From NCBI GenBank assembly GCA_964351995.1, contig CAYGQE010000001.1:1-64000 (forward strand): a DNA stretch of 64,000 nt, read 5' to 3'. The notes below the pieces were generated by a model. That model worked only from the letters and a program-made list of their open reading frames with translations. It had not been told where the DNA came from and did not search any database. Positions within the stretch are counted from its first letter, which is position 1. Each line of letters starts with the position of its first letter. Shown here one piece after another: positions 33,466 to 41,930 of this stretch. Position numbers and translations under genes: made by a program. This DNA comes from SZUA-35 sp964351995 (GTDB lineage Bacteria > Actinomycetota > Acidimicrobiia > Acidimicrobiales > SZUA-35).

Positions 33466-34143
33466 GTGACTCGTCCTCCCACTCATCTCGCACCCACGGT
33501 GAGAACCGGAGACTCGCTCGCTCCAGCGACAACGATGTCGAAGCGTCCGTCGATTCTCGTGCCGTGGCTTGCAGTCGGCGTAGGCCTCGCTGGGCTCACG
33601 GCCGTACCCGACGCCTCGTTGACCGACGTCGCCGGGGCAGAGACGCCTGTTGCCATCACCGGGTTCCGCTCTGACCAGGTACACGCATTCACCGCCACCC
33701 TCGGCGAGACGGCAATTCTTGCTGCTCCCGATGCCATCACATCGTCGTCATCGGCGGCAGCCATCGGCCTCGGCATCTTGGCGGAAGCGCAACGGGTCAC
33801 GCTGCAGAACGAGCGGGGCGGCCCCGACGCACCGCAAGTGCAGGCCCCGACCCCCGTGTGGGGCGACCGCACGTTTGCCACGGCCCCGACGCAGCGCGAA
33901 GAGCCAACGCCCGAACAGTGGGCCGAGCTCCGTCACTGTGAGGCGACGGGCAACTACGCCGTCACGAATTTCTCCGGTAAGTACCGCGGGGCGTACCAGT
34001 TCGACATCCCGACTTGGGAGTCAGTCGGTGGCGTGGGTGATCCGGCCGCCGCTACCCCGGACGAACAGGACCTTCGCGCTGCTCTGCTCTATCAGCAACG
34101 GGGCTCGTCGCCGTGGCCCGAGTGCGGCCGCTACCTCGACTGA
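33466..34143 (+). CDS. Resuscitation-promoting factor-like transglycosylase
   Basis: A 225-aa secreted protein from a GTG start. A hydrophobic segment (PWLAVGVGLAGLTAV, about 28-43) is a signal or anchor, a Pro/Thr-rich linker follows, and the C-terminal ~75 residues are an Rpf domain: WAELRHCEATGNYA contains the catalytic Glu, then KYRGAYQFDIPTWESVGG and the closing SSPWPECGRYL with the second Cys. Rpf enzymes cleave peptidoglycan and help dormant actinobacteria resume growth. This strongly supports actinobacterial origin. Confidence 0.9.
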   Translation: MTRPPTHLAPTVRTGDSLAPATTMSKRPSILVPWLAVGVGLAGLTAVPDASLTDVAGAETPVAITGFRSDQVHAFTATLGETAILAAPDAITSSSSAAAIGLGILAEAQRVTLQNERGGPDAPQVQAPTPVWGDRTFATAPTQREEPTPEQWAELRHCEATGNYAVTNFSGKYRGAYQFDIPTWESVGGVGDPAAATPDEQDLRAALLYQQRGSSPWPECGRYLD

Positions 34144-34174
34144 GCACGATGGGCGCAACCAGCTCAGGACACCC

Positions 34175-35791
34175 TCACAACACCGAGAGTGCTCGTTTCC
34201 TCGCGTGGCCGCCGACTTCGTCATCGATGATCACCGCAGCACAGTTGCGACCTGATGCACCCCACACGCCTGCGCCGGGGAACGTGGCGGCGCCAGTGAG
34301 GAACAGCCCTTCGATCGGCGTGACATAGCGGGTCAGTTCGCGATCCCTCGCCAGCAGGGCGGCCAGAGGTCCGCCGGCGAACGAGGTGGCATGGCCCTGC
34401 GGAAGGTAAAACTCCTGCTCGTACTCGAGCGGGGTGACCGAGCGCCACTCTTGGATCGACTCGGCGAAGCCTGGCTCGAACAGCGTGGCCGCCACCTCGA
34501 GCCACCGCTCTGGTTCGGTGCTGGCCTCCCATCCACCGGTCAGGCCATAGGGAGTGAACAACACCTCGAGACTCAGAACGTGCTCATCCTCGTTGCCCGA
34601 GGGCACAACGGTTCGATCATTGATGCTCGGGATGTTCAGGAACATGATCGGACGATCGAGCACCTTGCCGTCGTTCATCAAGTGGAAGCCACGGTCGATC
34701 TCGGCCAGTGAGGGGGCAACGATCGTGCTCGGCGACAGCGAATCGGTGAACCCTGCGGCGGCGAAGCGATCGCTGTCGAGGTTCTTCCAGGTGGGAAGTC
34801 CAGTGATGCGAGCATCGATCTTGGACTCATAGCCGGCTTGCGGGCTGCGCTTTCGCCACTTCTCGACGAAGTCAGAAGCCGACGCCGGTGGCCCGTCGAG
34901 ACGATGGACGATGGCCTCCCGAGGGTCACACGCCACAACAACGTTCCGCGCCTCGATCACTCGCACGTCACCGTCCGGCCCGTCGGCAACGGCAACCCCA
35001 CGCATGTGCTCGCCTTCGCACAAGATCGACTGCACCCGAGCGCTGGTCTGGATGGTGCCACCCGATGCTTCGAAAGCGGCAGCCACGGCATCGGTGAGTG
35101 CGCCGCTGCCGCCAACAGGCCGACCCGTTGTACCGACGTGCTTGAACGCCCACGCAAGTGCACCCAGACCAGTGCCTGGTGTCTCGGGGGAGAGTCCCCA
35201 CACTGCGGGTCCCGCCGCCATCGCCGGGCCCAGCAGGTCCTCGGAGGTGAAGAAGCTCCGCAGCACGTCGCCCACTGATCGGCGAGACCACTGCAGCACG
35301 GTGAGGGCCGCTGGTGTTGCCCGACGCCCGATCCCCCGTCGAATGAGGTTGAGCGTGGCCGGTGGTTCGGCAGCAAGGCCCATGATGAGTTCAGCAGCCG
35401 GAATCGCGACGGCGGCATAGCGCCGGTAGTTGTCGACTTCTTCAGGGTGGGTGATGGCCAGCGACTCGAGCGTGGCGTCGACGCTGTGTCGGATCGGGAT
35501 GGGGCCGGGAGCATCCCAGCCCCGAGCGACCATCCCAGGATCCATGTCGATGTACTGCAGGCCGAACCGGTCCAGTCCGAGCTCGTCTCGAAGCGGGACG
35601 CTACGCACCATGGTGTGGTCGCAGTTGCAGATGTTGACTCGTACGCCACACGCTGATTCGGTACCAGCACACCCACCGACCTGGTGGCGAGCTTCCAGGA
35701 CCAGCGTGCGCAGCCCGGCCTTGGCGAGGTACGCGGCGCAGACGAGCCCGTTATGGCCACCTCCGACAACGATGACGTCGTAGTCCTGCAT
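34175..35791 (-). CDS. Phytoene desaturase-like FAD oxidoreductase
   Basis: A 538-aa flavoprotein. The FAD-binding start is YDVIVVGGGHNGLVCAAYLAKAGLR (landmark), with a glutamate-binding LEARHQVGGCAGTE, and the C-terminal FAD motif is in GLFLTGAATFPGAGVWGASGRNCA. This matches the carotenoid desaturase/isomerase (CrtI-type) superfamily, but no crtB or other carotenoid gene is adjacent, so the substrate is open. GACACT, 6 nt from the ATG at 35791, could be a -10 box for a leaderless message. Confidence 0.87.
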   Translation of the reverse strand: MQDYDVIVVGGGHNGLVCAAYLAKAGLRTLVLEARHQVGGCAGTESACGVRVNICNCDHTMVRSVPLRDELGLDRFGLQYIDMDPGMVARGWDAPGPIPIRHSVDATLESLAITHPEEVDNYRRYAAVAIPAAELIMGLAAEPPATLNLIRRGIGRRATPAALTVLQWSRRSVGDVLRSFFTSEDLLGPAMAAGPAVWGLSPETPGTGLGALAWAFKHVGTTGRPVGGSGALTDAVAAAFEASGGTIQTSARVQSILCEGEHMRGVAVADGPDGDVRVIEARNVVVACDPREAIVHRLDGPPASASDFVEKWRKRSPQAGYESKIDARITGLPTWKNLDSDRFAAAGFTDSLSPSTIVAPSLAEIDRGFHLMNDGKVLDRPIMFLNIPSINDRTVVPSGNEDEHVLSLEVLFTPYGLTGGWEASTEPERWLEVAATLFEPGFAESIQEWRSVTPLEYEQEFYLPQGHATSFAGGPLAALLARDRELTRYVTPIEGLFLTGAATFPGAGVWGASGRNCAAVIIDDEVGGHARKRALSVL

Positions 35792-35901
35792 CCGAAGAGT
35801 GTCGCAGCGGAAGTCAAACGCAGCCACACCCCGGCGAGCGAATCAGTCGTCGTTCATCAGCAAGACACACTGGCACCCTGATACGCCAGACAGAACGGCG
35901 C

Positions 35902-35907
35902 TAGTTT
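35902..35907 (+). promoter_or_regulatory. -10 box for a leaderless transcript (TAGTTT)
   Basis: TAGTTT is followed by 6 nt (GCGGAG) and the ATG at 35914. The GGAG in the spacer is too close to the start to act as a ribosome site. Confidence 0.5.
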
Positions 35908-35913
35908 GCGGAG

Positions 35914-36687
35914 ATGTCGTCGCGCCGCCTCAGTGAACTCCGAGCCTCGGATCTTCTCGATCATCTGACCGATGAGTCGATCCTGGTGCTGCCGATGGGA
36001 GCCATCGAGCAGCACGGCCCTCACCTTCCGTTCAGCACCGACCTCGAGATTGCCAGAGCCTGCGCCGAAGCTGTCGTCGACCAGGTGGGCGACGAACACG
36101 ACCTCTGGCTGCTCGAACCTCTGGCGTTCACCAAGTCAAACGAGCACGCTGGCACGCCCGGCACGTTCTGGCTGGGGCCCGAGACCCTCCTTCGTGTCCT
36201 CGATGACATCGGTCGCTCGATGGCAGCCACACCGGCTCGCAAGCTGGCCTTCCTCAACGGTCACGGCGGCAACTCATCGTTGATCAACGTGGCGTGCCGG
36301 GAACTTCGCCTCCATCACGGCCTCGAGACGTTCCTGATGCACCCCAACGTGCCACCAGATCAGGGCGGCCCGTCCAGCGAAGAAGAGCTCGGCTTCGGCA
36401 TCCATGGCGGCGTGGGCGAGACGTCGATCATGCTGCACCTGCGGCCCGACCTCGTGCGCATGGAGCTGGCCTCACGCAACGTGCCGGAACACCTGGCTGA
36501 GAACGAGCACGTGAAGTTCGGCGGCACCGTCAGCTTCGGTTGGTTGGCCAGCGACTTCGGGCCAGACGGCCACATTGGTGACCCGACCGGCGCAACTCCC
36601 GAGCGAGGCAAACAATCCTTCGAGGCCGCAGTCTCACGTCTCAGCGCCGCCTTCGGCGAAATCGCCGATTTTCGCTTCCGCACCTGA
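35914..36687 (+). CDS. Creatininase-family amidohydrolase
   Basis: A 257-aa metal-dependent hydrolase. The first metal motif is MGAIEQHGPHLPFSTD (residues 29-44), the second is LNGHGGNSS (about 110) and the third GIHGGVGETSIML (about 168). All the expected Glu/His/Asp ligands are present. The family includes creatininase, MftE-type peptidases and ArfB-like formamide hydrolases, so the label is a family name only. A flavodoxin-fold gene follows after 15 bp, probably in the same transcript. Confidence 0.87.
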   Translation: MSSRRLSELRASDLLDHLTDESILVLPMGAIEQHGPHLPFSTDLEIARACAEAVVDQVGDEHDLWLLEPLAFTKSNEHAGTPGTFWLGPETLLRVLDDIGRSMAATPARKLAFLNGHGGNSSLINVACRELRLHHGLETFLMHPNVPPDQGGPSSEEELGFGIHGGVGETSIMLHLRPDLVRMELASRNVPEHLAENEHVKFGGTVSFGWLASDFGPDGHIGDPTGATPERGKQSFEAAVSRLSAAFGEIADFRFRT

Positions 36688-36702
36688 CGCCGAGGACTGA
36701 CG

Positions 36703-37233
36703 ATGACGAGCGACCCAACATCGCGACTGGTCATCCACTCCCACCCAGTCGCCGACAGCTTGAACCGCGCGCTGTTCACCACCGCGATCGACGGGTTGAC
36801 GACACCATCGGGCGAACCGCCCGCCCACGCCTCGCTCACCGACGGCGATGACCCGACCATCGAAGACCTGCAAGGGGTGTCCACGCTCGTTTTCGTCTAT
36901 CCGACCTGGTGGGGTGGCCCACCGGCCAGCCTGCTCGATTGGTTGGAGCGTCGGCTCGGGCCGTGGATCGATGGCTCGCCGGCGAGCCCCTCCCCCATCG
37001 CGGCGGTCGAGCACCTCGTCGCGATCACCACCCATGGGTCGCCGAAACTGCTCAACCGGATCACCGGCGAGCCGGGGCGTCAACTGTTCAAGCGTTCGGT
37101 CAAGCCTCTCGCTTCGCCCACGTGCTCATGGCACTGGTTGGCTTACTACGGCATCGACGCCGAGAACGCCGACACGCGCTCGGCGTTCGTCACTGGCATC
37201 CCCGAGGAGTTGCGCCGGATCACCAACGGTTGA
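36703..37233 (+). CDS. Flavodoxin-fold NAD(P)H oxidoreductase
   Basis: A 176-aa FMN-type quinone reductase-like protein. LVIHSHPVADSLNRAL resembles the FMN phosphate-binding start of the MdaB/NQO group, and LVFVYPTWWGGPPASLLDWLERR is the conserved isoalloxazine loop. It overlaps the convergent paralogue by 14 bp. A quinone or nitro/azo reductase role is likely; the physiological substrate is unknown. Confidence 0.83.
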   Translation: MTSDPTSRLVIHSHPVADSLNRALFTTAIDGLTTPSGEPPAHASLTDGDDPTIEDLQGVSTLVFVYPTWWGGPPASLLDWLERRLGPWIDGSPASPSPIAAVEHLVAITTHGSPKLLNRITGEPGRQLFKRSVKPLASPTCSWHWLAYYGIDAENADTRSAFVTGIPEELRRITNG

Positions 37234-37789
37234 AGGCTCGCTTCACCCGGTCGGATCCGCTGGCGATCTGCGGGTCTTGAATGGAAACGTAGGTCCGTCG
37301 GCAACGCGGGTTGCAGTTCGCCCGGAACGATCGCATCAGGGTTCGCCGACCGTTGTCACCGGCAAGCAGGGTCGCACGCCGGCCATGGGGCGTGGTGGTG
37401 ACGGCGCCGATGCGTCGTACCGAGGCCAAGCCTGGGCGAACCTTGTTGTTCTCGTTCAGGACGAACCCGACACCCGGCACCATCGTGCGTTCGAGCCAAC
37501 CCTTGAGATGGGCAGGAATCGTGTGGAGCGTGGTCTGGTAACCGAAGAGGACGGCATCGGCGGCCTTCACGTGTTCGACGCTCGCCGCCACATGAGGACA
37601 ACAGATGTTGTCATCCTCATCGTGATAGCGAACGCGCTCCTCGGTGGTCATCACCATCGGAAAGCCAGACGCCTCCAGATCAATGCGGTGAACCTCGTGC
37701 CCCGAGCCAGTCAACGCGGCGCCAGCAACATCGAGTAGCGGCTTTCCCGCTTGGTCGTTCCGAAACCCATCAACGATCAAGACTCGCAC
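37220..37789 (-). CDS. Flavodoxin-fold NAD(P)H oxidoreductase, convergent paralogue
   Basis: A 189-aa protein with the same fold as the gene it meets head-on. RVLIVDGFRNDQAGKPLL begins the fold, ADAVLFGYQTTLHTIPAHLKGWLERTMVPGVGF is the FMN loop and GAVTTTPHGRR follows. The GTG start at 37789 has TTGGAG 5 nt upstream. The C-terminal NCNPRCRRTYVSI is unusual in having two cysteines four residues apart. It is probably a quinone reductase. Confidence 0.82.
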   Translation of the reverse strand: MRVLIVDGFRNDQAGKPLLDVAGAALTGSGHEVHRIDLEASGFPMVMTTEERVRYHDEDDNICCPHVAASVEHVKAADAVLFGYQTTLHTIPAHLKGWLERTMVPGVGFVLNENNKVRPGLASVRRIGAVTTTPHGRRATLLAGDNGRRTLMRSFRANCNPRCRRTYVSIQDPQIASGSDRVKRAFNRW

Positions 37790-37807
37790 GGGTACTCCAA
37801 CACGCGA

Positions 37808-37852
37808 ACAGACCGTGCGTCTCTGCTCAGCGAACAGGGACGCACGGTCTGT
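37808..37852 (-). terminator. Terminator-like hairpin after the ABC binding-protein gene
   Basis: ACAGACCGTGCGTC and its exact complement form a 14-bp stem with a 17-nt loop. It lies 38 bp beyond the stop of the minus-strand substrate-binding gene and just before the start of the next minus gene, so it separates the two transcripts. Confidence 0.7.
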
Positions 37853-37889
37853 GTCATTACGTGATTGCTCTCAGACTGCGATCGTCAGA

Positions 37890-39026
37890 TCACAGGCCGA
37901 TGGAGTCATCGATGAACTCGTTGGTCACCAAGTCCGAAGACGTGACGCCAGCCGAGTCGGGGAACACGCCACTGCTGACCAAGATCTCGACGACAGAGTC
38001 GACCCGATCCAGGTCGAAGTTGCCGAGGGTGCTGTCTGGGCCGTTACCAACGAGTCCGAGCTCGAGCTGCGACTCGACCGAGTAATCGGCGATGGCCTGG
38101 TTGTAGATCCAGCCGGTCTGGTAGGCCTCGACCAGCTCGATGATCAACTCGTTGGTCGCATCGGGGCTGGTGATGAAGTCGACCTGAGCCTGCTGGATGA
38201 TCGGCGTGATTGCCGCCATGCAGGGAGTCAATTCTTCGAAGTCAGCAGCCTTGACGCTGATCGCTGCGGCGTAGGACTCGAAGCCCATGTCATGGATCAG
38301 TTCGAAGGCCACGGGCTTGCCCCACTCGGGAACCTCGTTCTCGTAGATCGCAGGCTCGGCGGAGGCGAAGCCCTGCTGAGCAATGGCGCCACCCTCGGCA
38401 ACGAACACGGCGGGCGTGCCGTCGTAGGTGTCGTCGAGCTGCGCTTCATCCAAGATGCCATCGGCAACGAGGAACGGGATGTAGGTGGCACCACCGAAGT
38501 AGCGAACGAACGTCTCGTCGGGAAGTTCAGCGACGGTCTCGACCGCATAGGTGTCGGGGTCCCACATGATCATCTGCGGGTTGATCTCGAGCGGAGCGAC
38601 GAACGCAATCGTGGGAAGCTCGGCGAAGTTCTCGACTGCTTCATCGGTCGAGACGTAGCCGAAGGTGATGCTGTCTTCCTGGTACATCTGGGCTGTGACC
38701 TGCTGGAAGCCGATCGCCGGTCCACCGGTGCGAACCTCGATCATGACGCCAGTGTCTTCACCACCGGCAACGAGGGTGCCGGAGACGATGAAGTTGTCAG
38801 CATCGACGGTGTAGTCGTCGCCGACCATCTCGTAGAGCGCACCGTGCTCTGCCTCGGGGTTCCAGTCGGTCTGGAAGACCACCGTGGACGGACAATGCTC
38901 GGCGAGTGAGGCGTTCGCAGCGTCCGTTGCCGTGTCGACGGCTTCCTCGGCATCGCTGCCACAAGCTGCGGCGATCAATGCAAAGGAGAAGAGCAACGCC
39001 AGAAGGCGTTTCAGGGGAATTCTCAT
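37890..39026 (-). CDS. ABC transporter substrate-binding lipoprotein (NMT1/THI5-like)
   Basis: A 378-aa binding protein. The signal (MRIPLKRLLALLFSFALIA) ends in the lipobox AAAC. The mature protein opens with VVFQTDWNPEAEHGALYEM, the pattern of NMT1/THI5-type proteins that bind thiamine pyrimidine precursors, nitrate, taurine or similar small molecules. GGAGG is 8 nt before the ATG at 39026. It is the third gene of an ABC operon (ATPase, permease, binding protein). A pyrimidine ligand is a reasonable guess, but TPP riboswitch elements are not seen upstream. Confidence 0.85.
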   Translation of the reverse strand: MRIPLKRLLALLFSFALIAAACGSDAEEAVDTATDAANASLAEHCPSTVVFQTDWNPEAEHGALYEMVGDDYTVDADNFIVSGTLVAGGEDTGVMIEVRTGGPAIGFQQVTAQMYQEDSITFGYVSTDEAVENFAELPTIAFVAPLEINPQMIMWDPDTYAVETVAELPDETFVRYFGGATYIPFLVADGILDEAQLDDTYDGTPAVFVAEGGAIAQQGFASAEPAIYENEVPEWGKPVAFELIHDMGFESYAAAISVKAADFEELTPCMAAITPIIQQAQVDFITSPDATNELIIELVEAYQTGWIYNQAIADYSVESQLELGLVGNGPDSTLGNFDLDRVDSVVEILVSSGVFPDSAGVTSSDLVTNEFIDDSIGL

Positions 39027-39064
39027 GGTTATTTCCTCCGTTTGGGAACCGGTTGAGATCAACA

Positions 39065-40036
39065 TCAGACGGTTTGGTCGCTCCACTTACCAATGAAGCG
39101 ATTGCCGAGCCATCCAAAGAACAAGAAGACACCGATGCCGAGCAACGACGACAAGATCACCGTGGCGAAAAGCTCAGGGGTCTCTGATGGGCGACTGCTA
39201 TAGGTCTTCAGCAATGAGCCGAGCCCCTTCTCACCTCTGGCGAAGAAGAAGCCGCCGACGATGGCGCCGATCACACTGAGGCCAGCGGCAATCCGCATCG
39301 CAGTGAAGAACGCCGGAAGCGCAGCCGGAATCTGAAGCTTCTTCAACTTGGTGATCCGGCTCGCACTGTGCAGCGCGAACAGATCGTGCTGCCCTCGCTC
39401 AGCCGACTTCAGCCCGAACAATGTGTTCGCCACGATCGGGAAGAACGAGATGATCACACAGACGATCACCTGTGAGTTGAAGCCGAAACCAAAGATCACA
39501 CCGATGAGCGGCACGATGGCCAGCACGGGGATGGCCTGCACGATCACCAAGTACGGGAAGAACGCCTTCTCGATGAGCCGGGATTGGCTCATCACCATGG
39601 CACCGAAGACAGCCAGGCAGGACGCAACGAAAAGTCCAACGAACGACACCTTCACGGTCATCCACAGGGCGAGCAGGCCGTCGATCAGCACCACGCTTCG
39701 GTCGATCTCTTCTGGTTCGAAGGAGACGAACGGAATCACGTCAGAGGCAACCGTTCGGGCCACGTCGACAAGGCCACCGAAGGTCACGCCGTCGATGAAG
39801 CCATCGATCAGAATGACGTGGGGCATCGGCAGGATGAAGCGCCGACTCTCATCGATCGAGAAGTGAATCGCGTACCAAATGGCGACGATGCCCACGAGGA
39901 CGGCCAGGGGGCCGAACGAACCGAAACCAAAGGTGCTGTTCTTCTTCGGTTTGGTCGGGAGGGCCGCACCGACTGCCGGTGTCACCAACGAGCTCTCGGC
40001 CATGAATGTTGCATCGACGTCTTCGACCTGGGTCAT
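39065..40036 (-). CDS. ABC transporter permease (NitT/TauT type)
   Basis: A 323-aa membrane protein. An N-terminal helix (PLAVLVGIVAIWYAIHF) is followed by a periplasmic loop and five further helices. The cytoplasmic EAA-like loop is near LKSAERGQHDLFALHSASRITKLKKLQIPAALP. That is the topology of the SsuC/TauC/ThiX permease class. Its start overlaps the ATPase stop by 4 nt. Confidence 0.87.
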   Translation of the reverse strand: MTQVEDVDATFMAESSLVTPAVGAALPTKPKKNSTFGFGSFGPLAVLVGIVAIWYAIHFSIDESRRFILPMPHVILIDGFIDGVTFGGLVDVARTVASDVIPFVSFEPEEIDRSVVLIDGLLALWMTVKVSFVGLFVASCLAVFGAMVMSQSRLIEKAFFPYLVIVQAIPVLAIVPLIGVIFGFGFNSQVIVCVIISFFPIVANTLFGLKSAERGQHDLFALHSASRITKLKKLQIPAALPAFFTAMRIAAGLSVIGAIVGGFFFARGEKGLGSLLKTYSSRPSETPELFATVILSSLLGIGVFLFFGWLGNRFIGKWSDQTV

Positions 40037-40806
40037 GCGTGTGCTCCTCTCAGCGAGTGCGACACCCGGCCGCTGAGTTCAGCGAACGCAGGATCGAAGC
40101 GGAGATCCGGCGACCGGGGGTAGTCGAACGGCACGTCGAATGAGTCGACGATCGTGCCGGGCCGACCAGACATCACCAGCACCTTGGTGCTCATGAACAC
40201 GGCCTCGCTGATCGAGTGTGTGATGAACAAACCAGCGAACCCCTCTTCTTTGAACAGACGGAGTGTCTCTTCGTTCATCGATTCACGAGTGATCTCATCC
40301 AGTGCACCGAATGGCTCGTCGAACAAGAAGATCGGCGGAGACATCACCAGCGAGCGAGCCAGCGACGCCCGCATCCGCATGCCACCGGACAACTGCTTCG
40401 GGAAGTGATCTTCAAAACCGGCAAGCCCGACCTTCTTGATGGCCGCAGCTGATCGTTTCCGTCGGTCTTCCTTACTGTCGCCATGCAGCTCTGCGATGAG
40501 TTCGACATTGGCCATGACCGAACGCCAGGGAAGCAGCGTTGCATCCTGGAACACGTAACCGATGTTGCTTCGATCGACGTCGCAACGACCCGCCGTGACA
40601 TCGTCAAGCCCGGAGGCCAGCCGAAGGAGCGTGCTCTTTCCGCAGCCGGAGGGACCGACCACCGTGACGAACTCGCCGGGGTTGACGTCGAACGTGACGT
40701 CACGCAGCGCCTCGGTGCCATCAGGGAAGGTCTTGCCGACCCCGTCGAAGACGAGGGCCGGAGCGCCAACGGGCTTCGGTTCGGTCAAATCGATCAACTC
40801 CTGCAC
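40033..40806 (-). CDS. ABC transporter ATP-binding protein (NitT/TauT type)
   Basis: A 257-aa ATPase from a GTG start. Walker A is GPSGCGKST, the signature LSGGMRMRASLARSL and Walker B IFLFDEPFGALDE, with the switch His in FITHSISEA. It is the first gene of the importer operon and supplies energy to the permease downstream. No ribosome site is visible, and a TAGATT box lies 8 nt upstream, suggesting a leaderless message. Confidence 0.9.
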   Translation of the reverse strand: MQELIDLTEPKPVGAPALVFDGVGKTFPDGTEALRDVTFDVNPGEFVTVVGPSGCGKSTLLRLASGLDDVTAGRCDVDRSNIGYVFQDATLLPWRSVMANVELIAELHGDSKEDRRKRSAAAIKKVGLAGFEDHFPKQLSGGMRMRASLARSLVMSPPIFLFDEPFGALDEITRESMNEETLRLFKEEGFAGLFITHSISEAVFMSTKVLVMSGRPGTIVDSFDVPFDYPRSPDLRFDPAFAELSGRVSHSLRGAHA

Positions 40807-40814
40807 AGGCGCAC

Positions 40815-40820
40815 AATCTA
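40815..40820 (-). promoter_or_regulatory. Candidate -10 box (TAGATT) for the ABC operon
   Basis: Read on the minus strand, TAGATT lies 8 nt from the GTG at 40806. The rest of the 155-bp gap to egtD shows no recognised riboswitch. Confidence 0.4.
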
Positions 40821-40961
40821 CGGGCTGTCGATGGACAGCCTGTTCGAGAAATGTGAACGTAAGGTTTCATACCCCGGCGGGACTCTAGCGAGGCGCCTCC
40901 ACCTTGTCGCCTGGCGAAGACTGCCGGGAACATCGGCCGGCTCCCGCTGGTTGACGCTTTT

Positions 40962-41930
40962 GTGAACAACATCAGTGTCCAGTCACACCTCGATCGCAAT
41001 TGGGCAGAGAGCTCCATGCGAGAAGACGTCACGCGGGCGTTCACGCATCGCCCGATCGTGCTCCCGCCCAAGTGGCTCTACGACGATCACGGGTCGCAGA
41101 TCTTCGACGCCATCACCCGTCTGCCTGACTACTACCCCACCGAGGCCGAGCGGACGCTGCTGGCTGCCCATGCGGCCGACATCGCCGAGCGAACCGGCGC
41201 AACCACGGTGGTCGAACTGGGTTCGGGCACCAGCGACAAGACCCGCACCCTGCTCGATGCATTCCATGCCACCGGTCAGCTCGAGCGATTCGTACCGTTC
41301 GACGTGAGTGAAGCCACGCTCCGAGAAGCAGCCGAGATGCTGGCCCAGCGATACCCCGGCCTGGCTGTCGACGCCGTCGCTGGCGACTTCACCCTCCACC
41401 TCTCTCATCTGCCCACCGAGGGTCAGCGGATGATCGCCTTCCTCGGCGGCACGATCGGCAACTTCTACGAAGAAGAGCGACGCGCATTCCTCGGCGCACT
41501 CGCCGACACCCTCCGCTCGGGCGAATCAATCCTGCTCGGGGTCGATCTGTTCAAAGACGTCGACCGCATCATCGCGGCCTACAACGACGACACCGGCGTC
41601 TCAGAGGCCTTCAACAAGAACGTCCTGGCCGTGATCAACCGAGAACTCGGTGCCAATTTCGAGCTCGACACGTTCAGCTACGTACCCATGTGGGATCCCA
41701 TTCACTCGAGGGTCGACATGCGATGCCTCTCCTTGCTGGATCAGACAGTGCGGATCGAAGGACTCGACCTCGACGTCGACCTGGCGGCGGGTGAGGAGAT
41801 CCGAGTCGAGGTCTCGACGAAGTTCCGACCGCACAAGATCATCGGCGAGGTCAATGAAGCTGGCTTCGAGCTGATCGAACTGTTCGCCGGTAACGGTGAC
41901 TTCGGCCTCCTCCTCGCCACCAAAGAGTGA
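40962..41930 (+). CDS. egtD: L-histidine N-alpha-methyltransferase (ergothioneine synthesis)
   Basis: A 322-aa SAM-dependent methyltransferase that makes hercynine from histidine, the first step of ergothioneine synthesis. The SAM motif VELGSGTSDKTR is at about residues 84-95, IAFLGGTIGNF follows, and the start LPPKWLYDDHGSQIFDAIT is diagnostic of the EgtD family. The start codon is GTG. The later genes egtB, egtC and egtE are not in the window. The stop overlaps the start of the phosphatase-GNAT gene, coupling the two. Confidence 0.9.
   Translation: MNNISVQSHLDRNWAESSMREDVTRAFTHRPIVLPPKWLYDDHGSQIFDAITRLPDYYPTEAERTLLAAHAADIAERTGATTVVELGSGTSDKTRTLLDAFHATGQLERFVPFDVSEATLREAAEMLAQRYPGLAVDAVAGDFTLHLSHLPTEGQRMIAFLGGTIGNFYEEERRAFLGALADTLRSGESILLGVDLFKDVDRIIAAYNDDTGVSEAFNKNVLAVINRELGANFELDTFSYVPMWDPIHSRVDMRCLSLLDQTVRIEGLDLDVDLAAGEEIRVEVSTKFRPHKIIGEVNEAGFELIELFAGNGDFGLLLATKE

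Noticed and set aside
40807..40961. TPP riboswitch before the NMT1-type ABC operon
   Set aside because: The conserved CTGAGA and other thiamine-box parts are not present, and the promoter box lies only 8 nt from the start.
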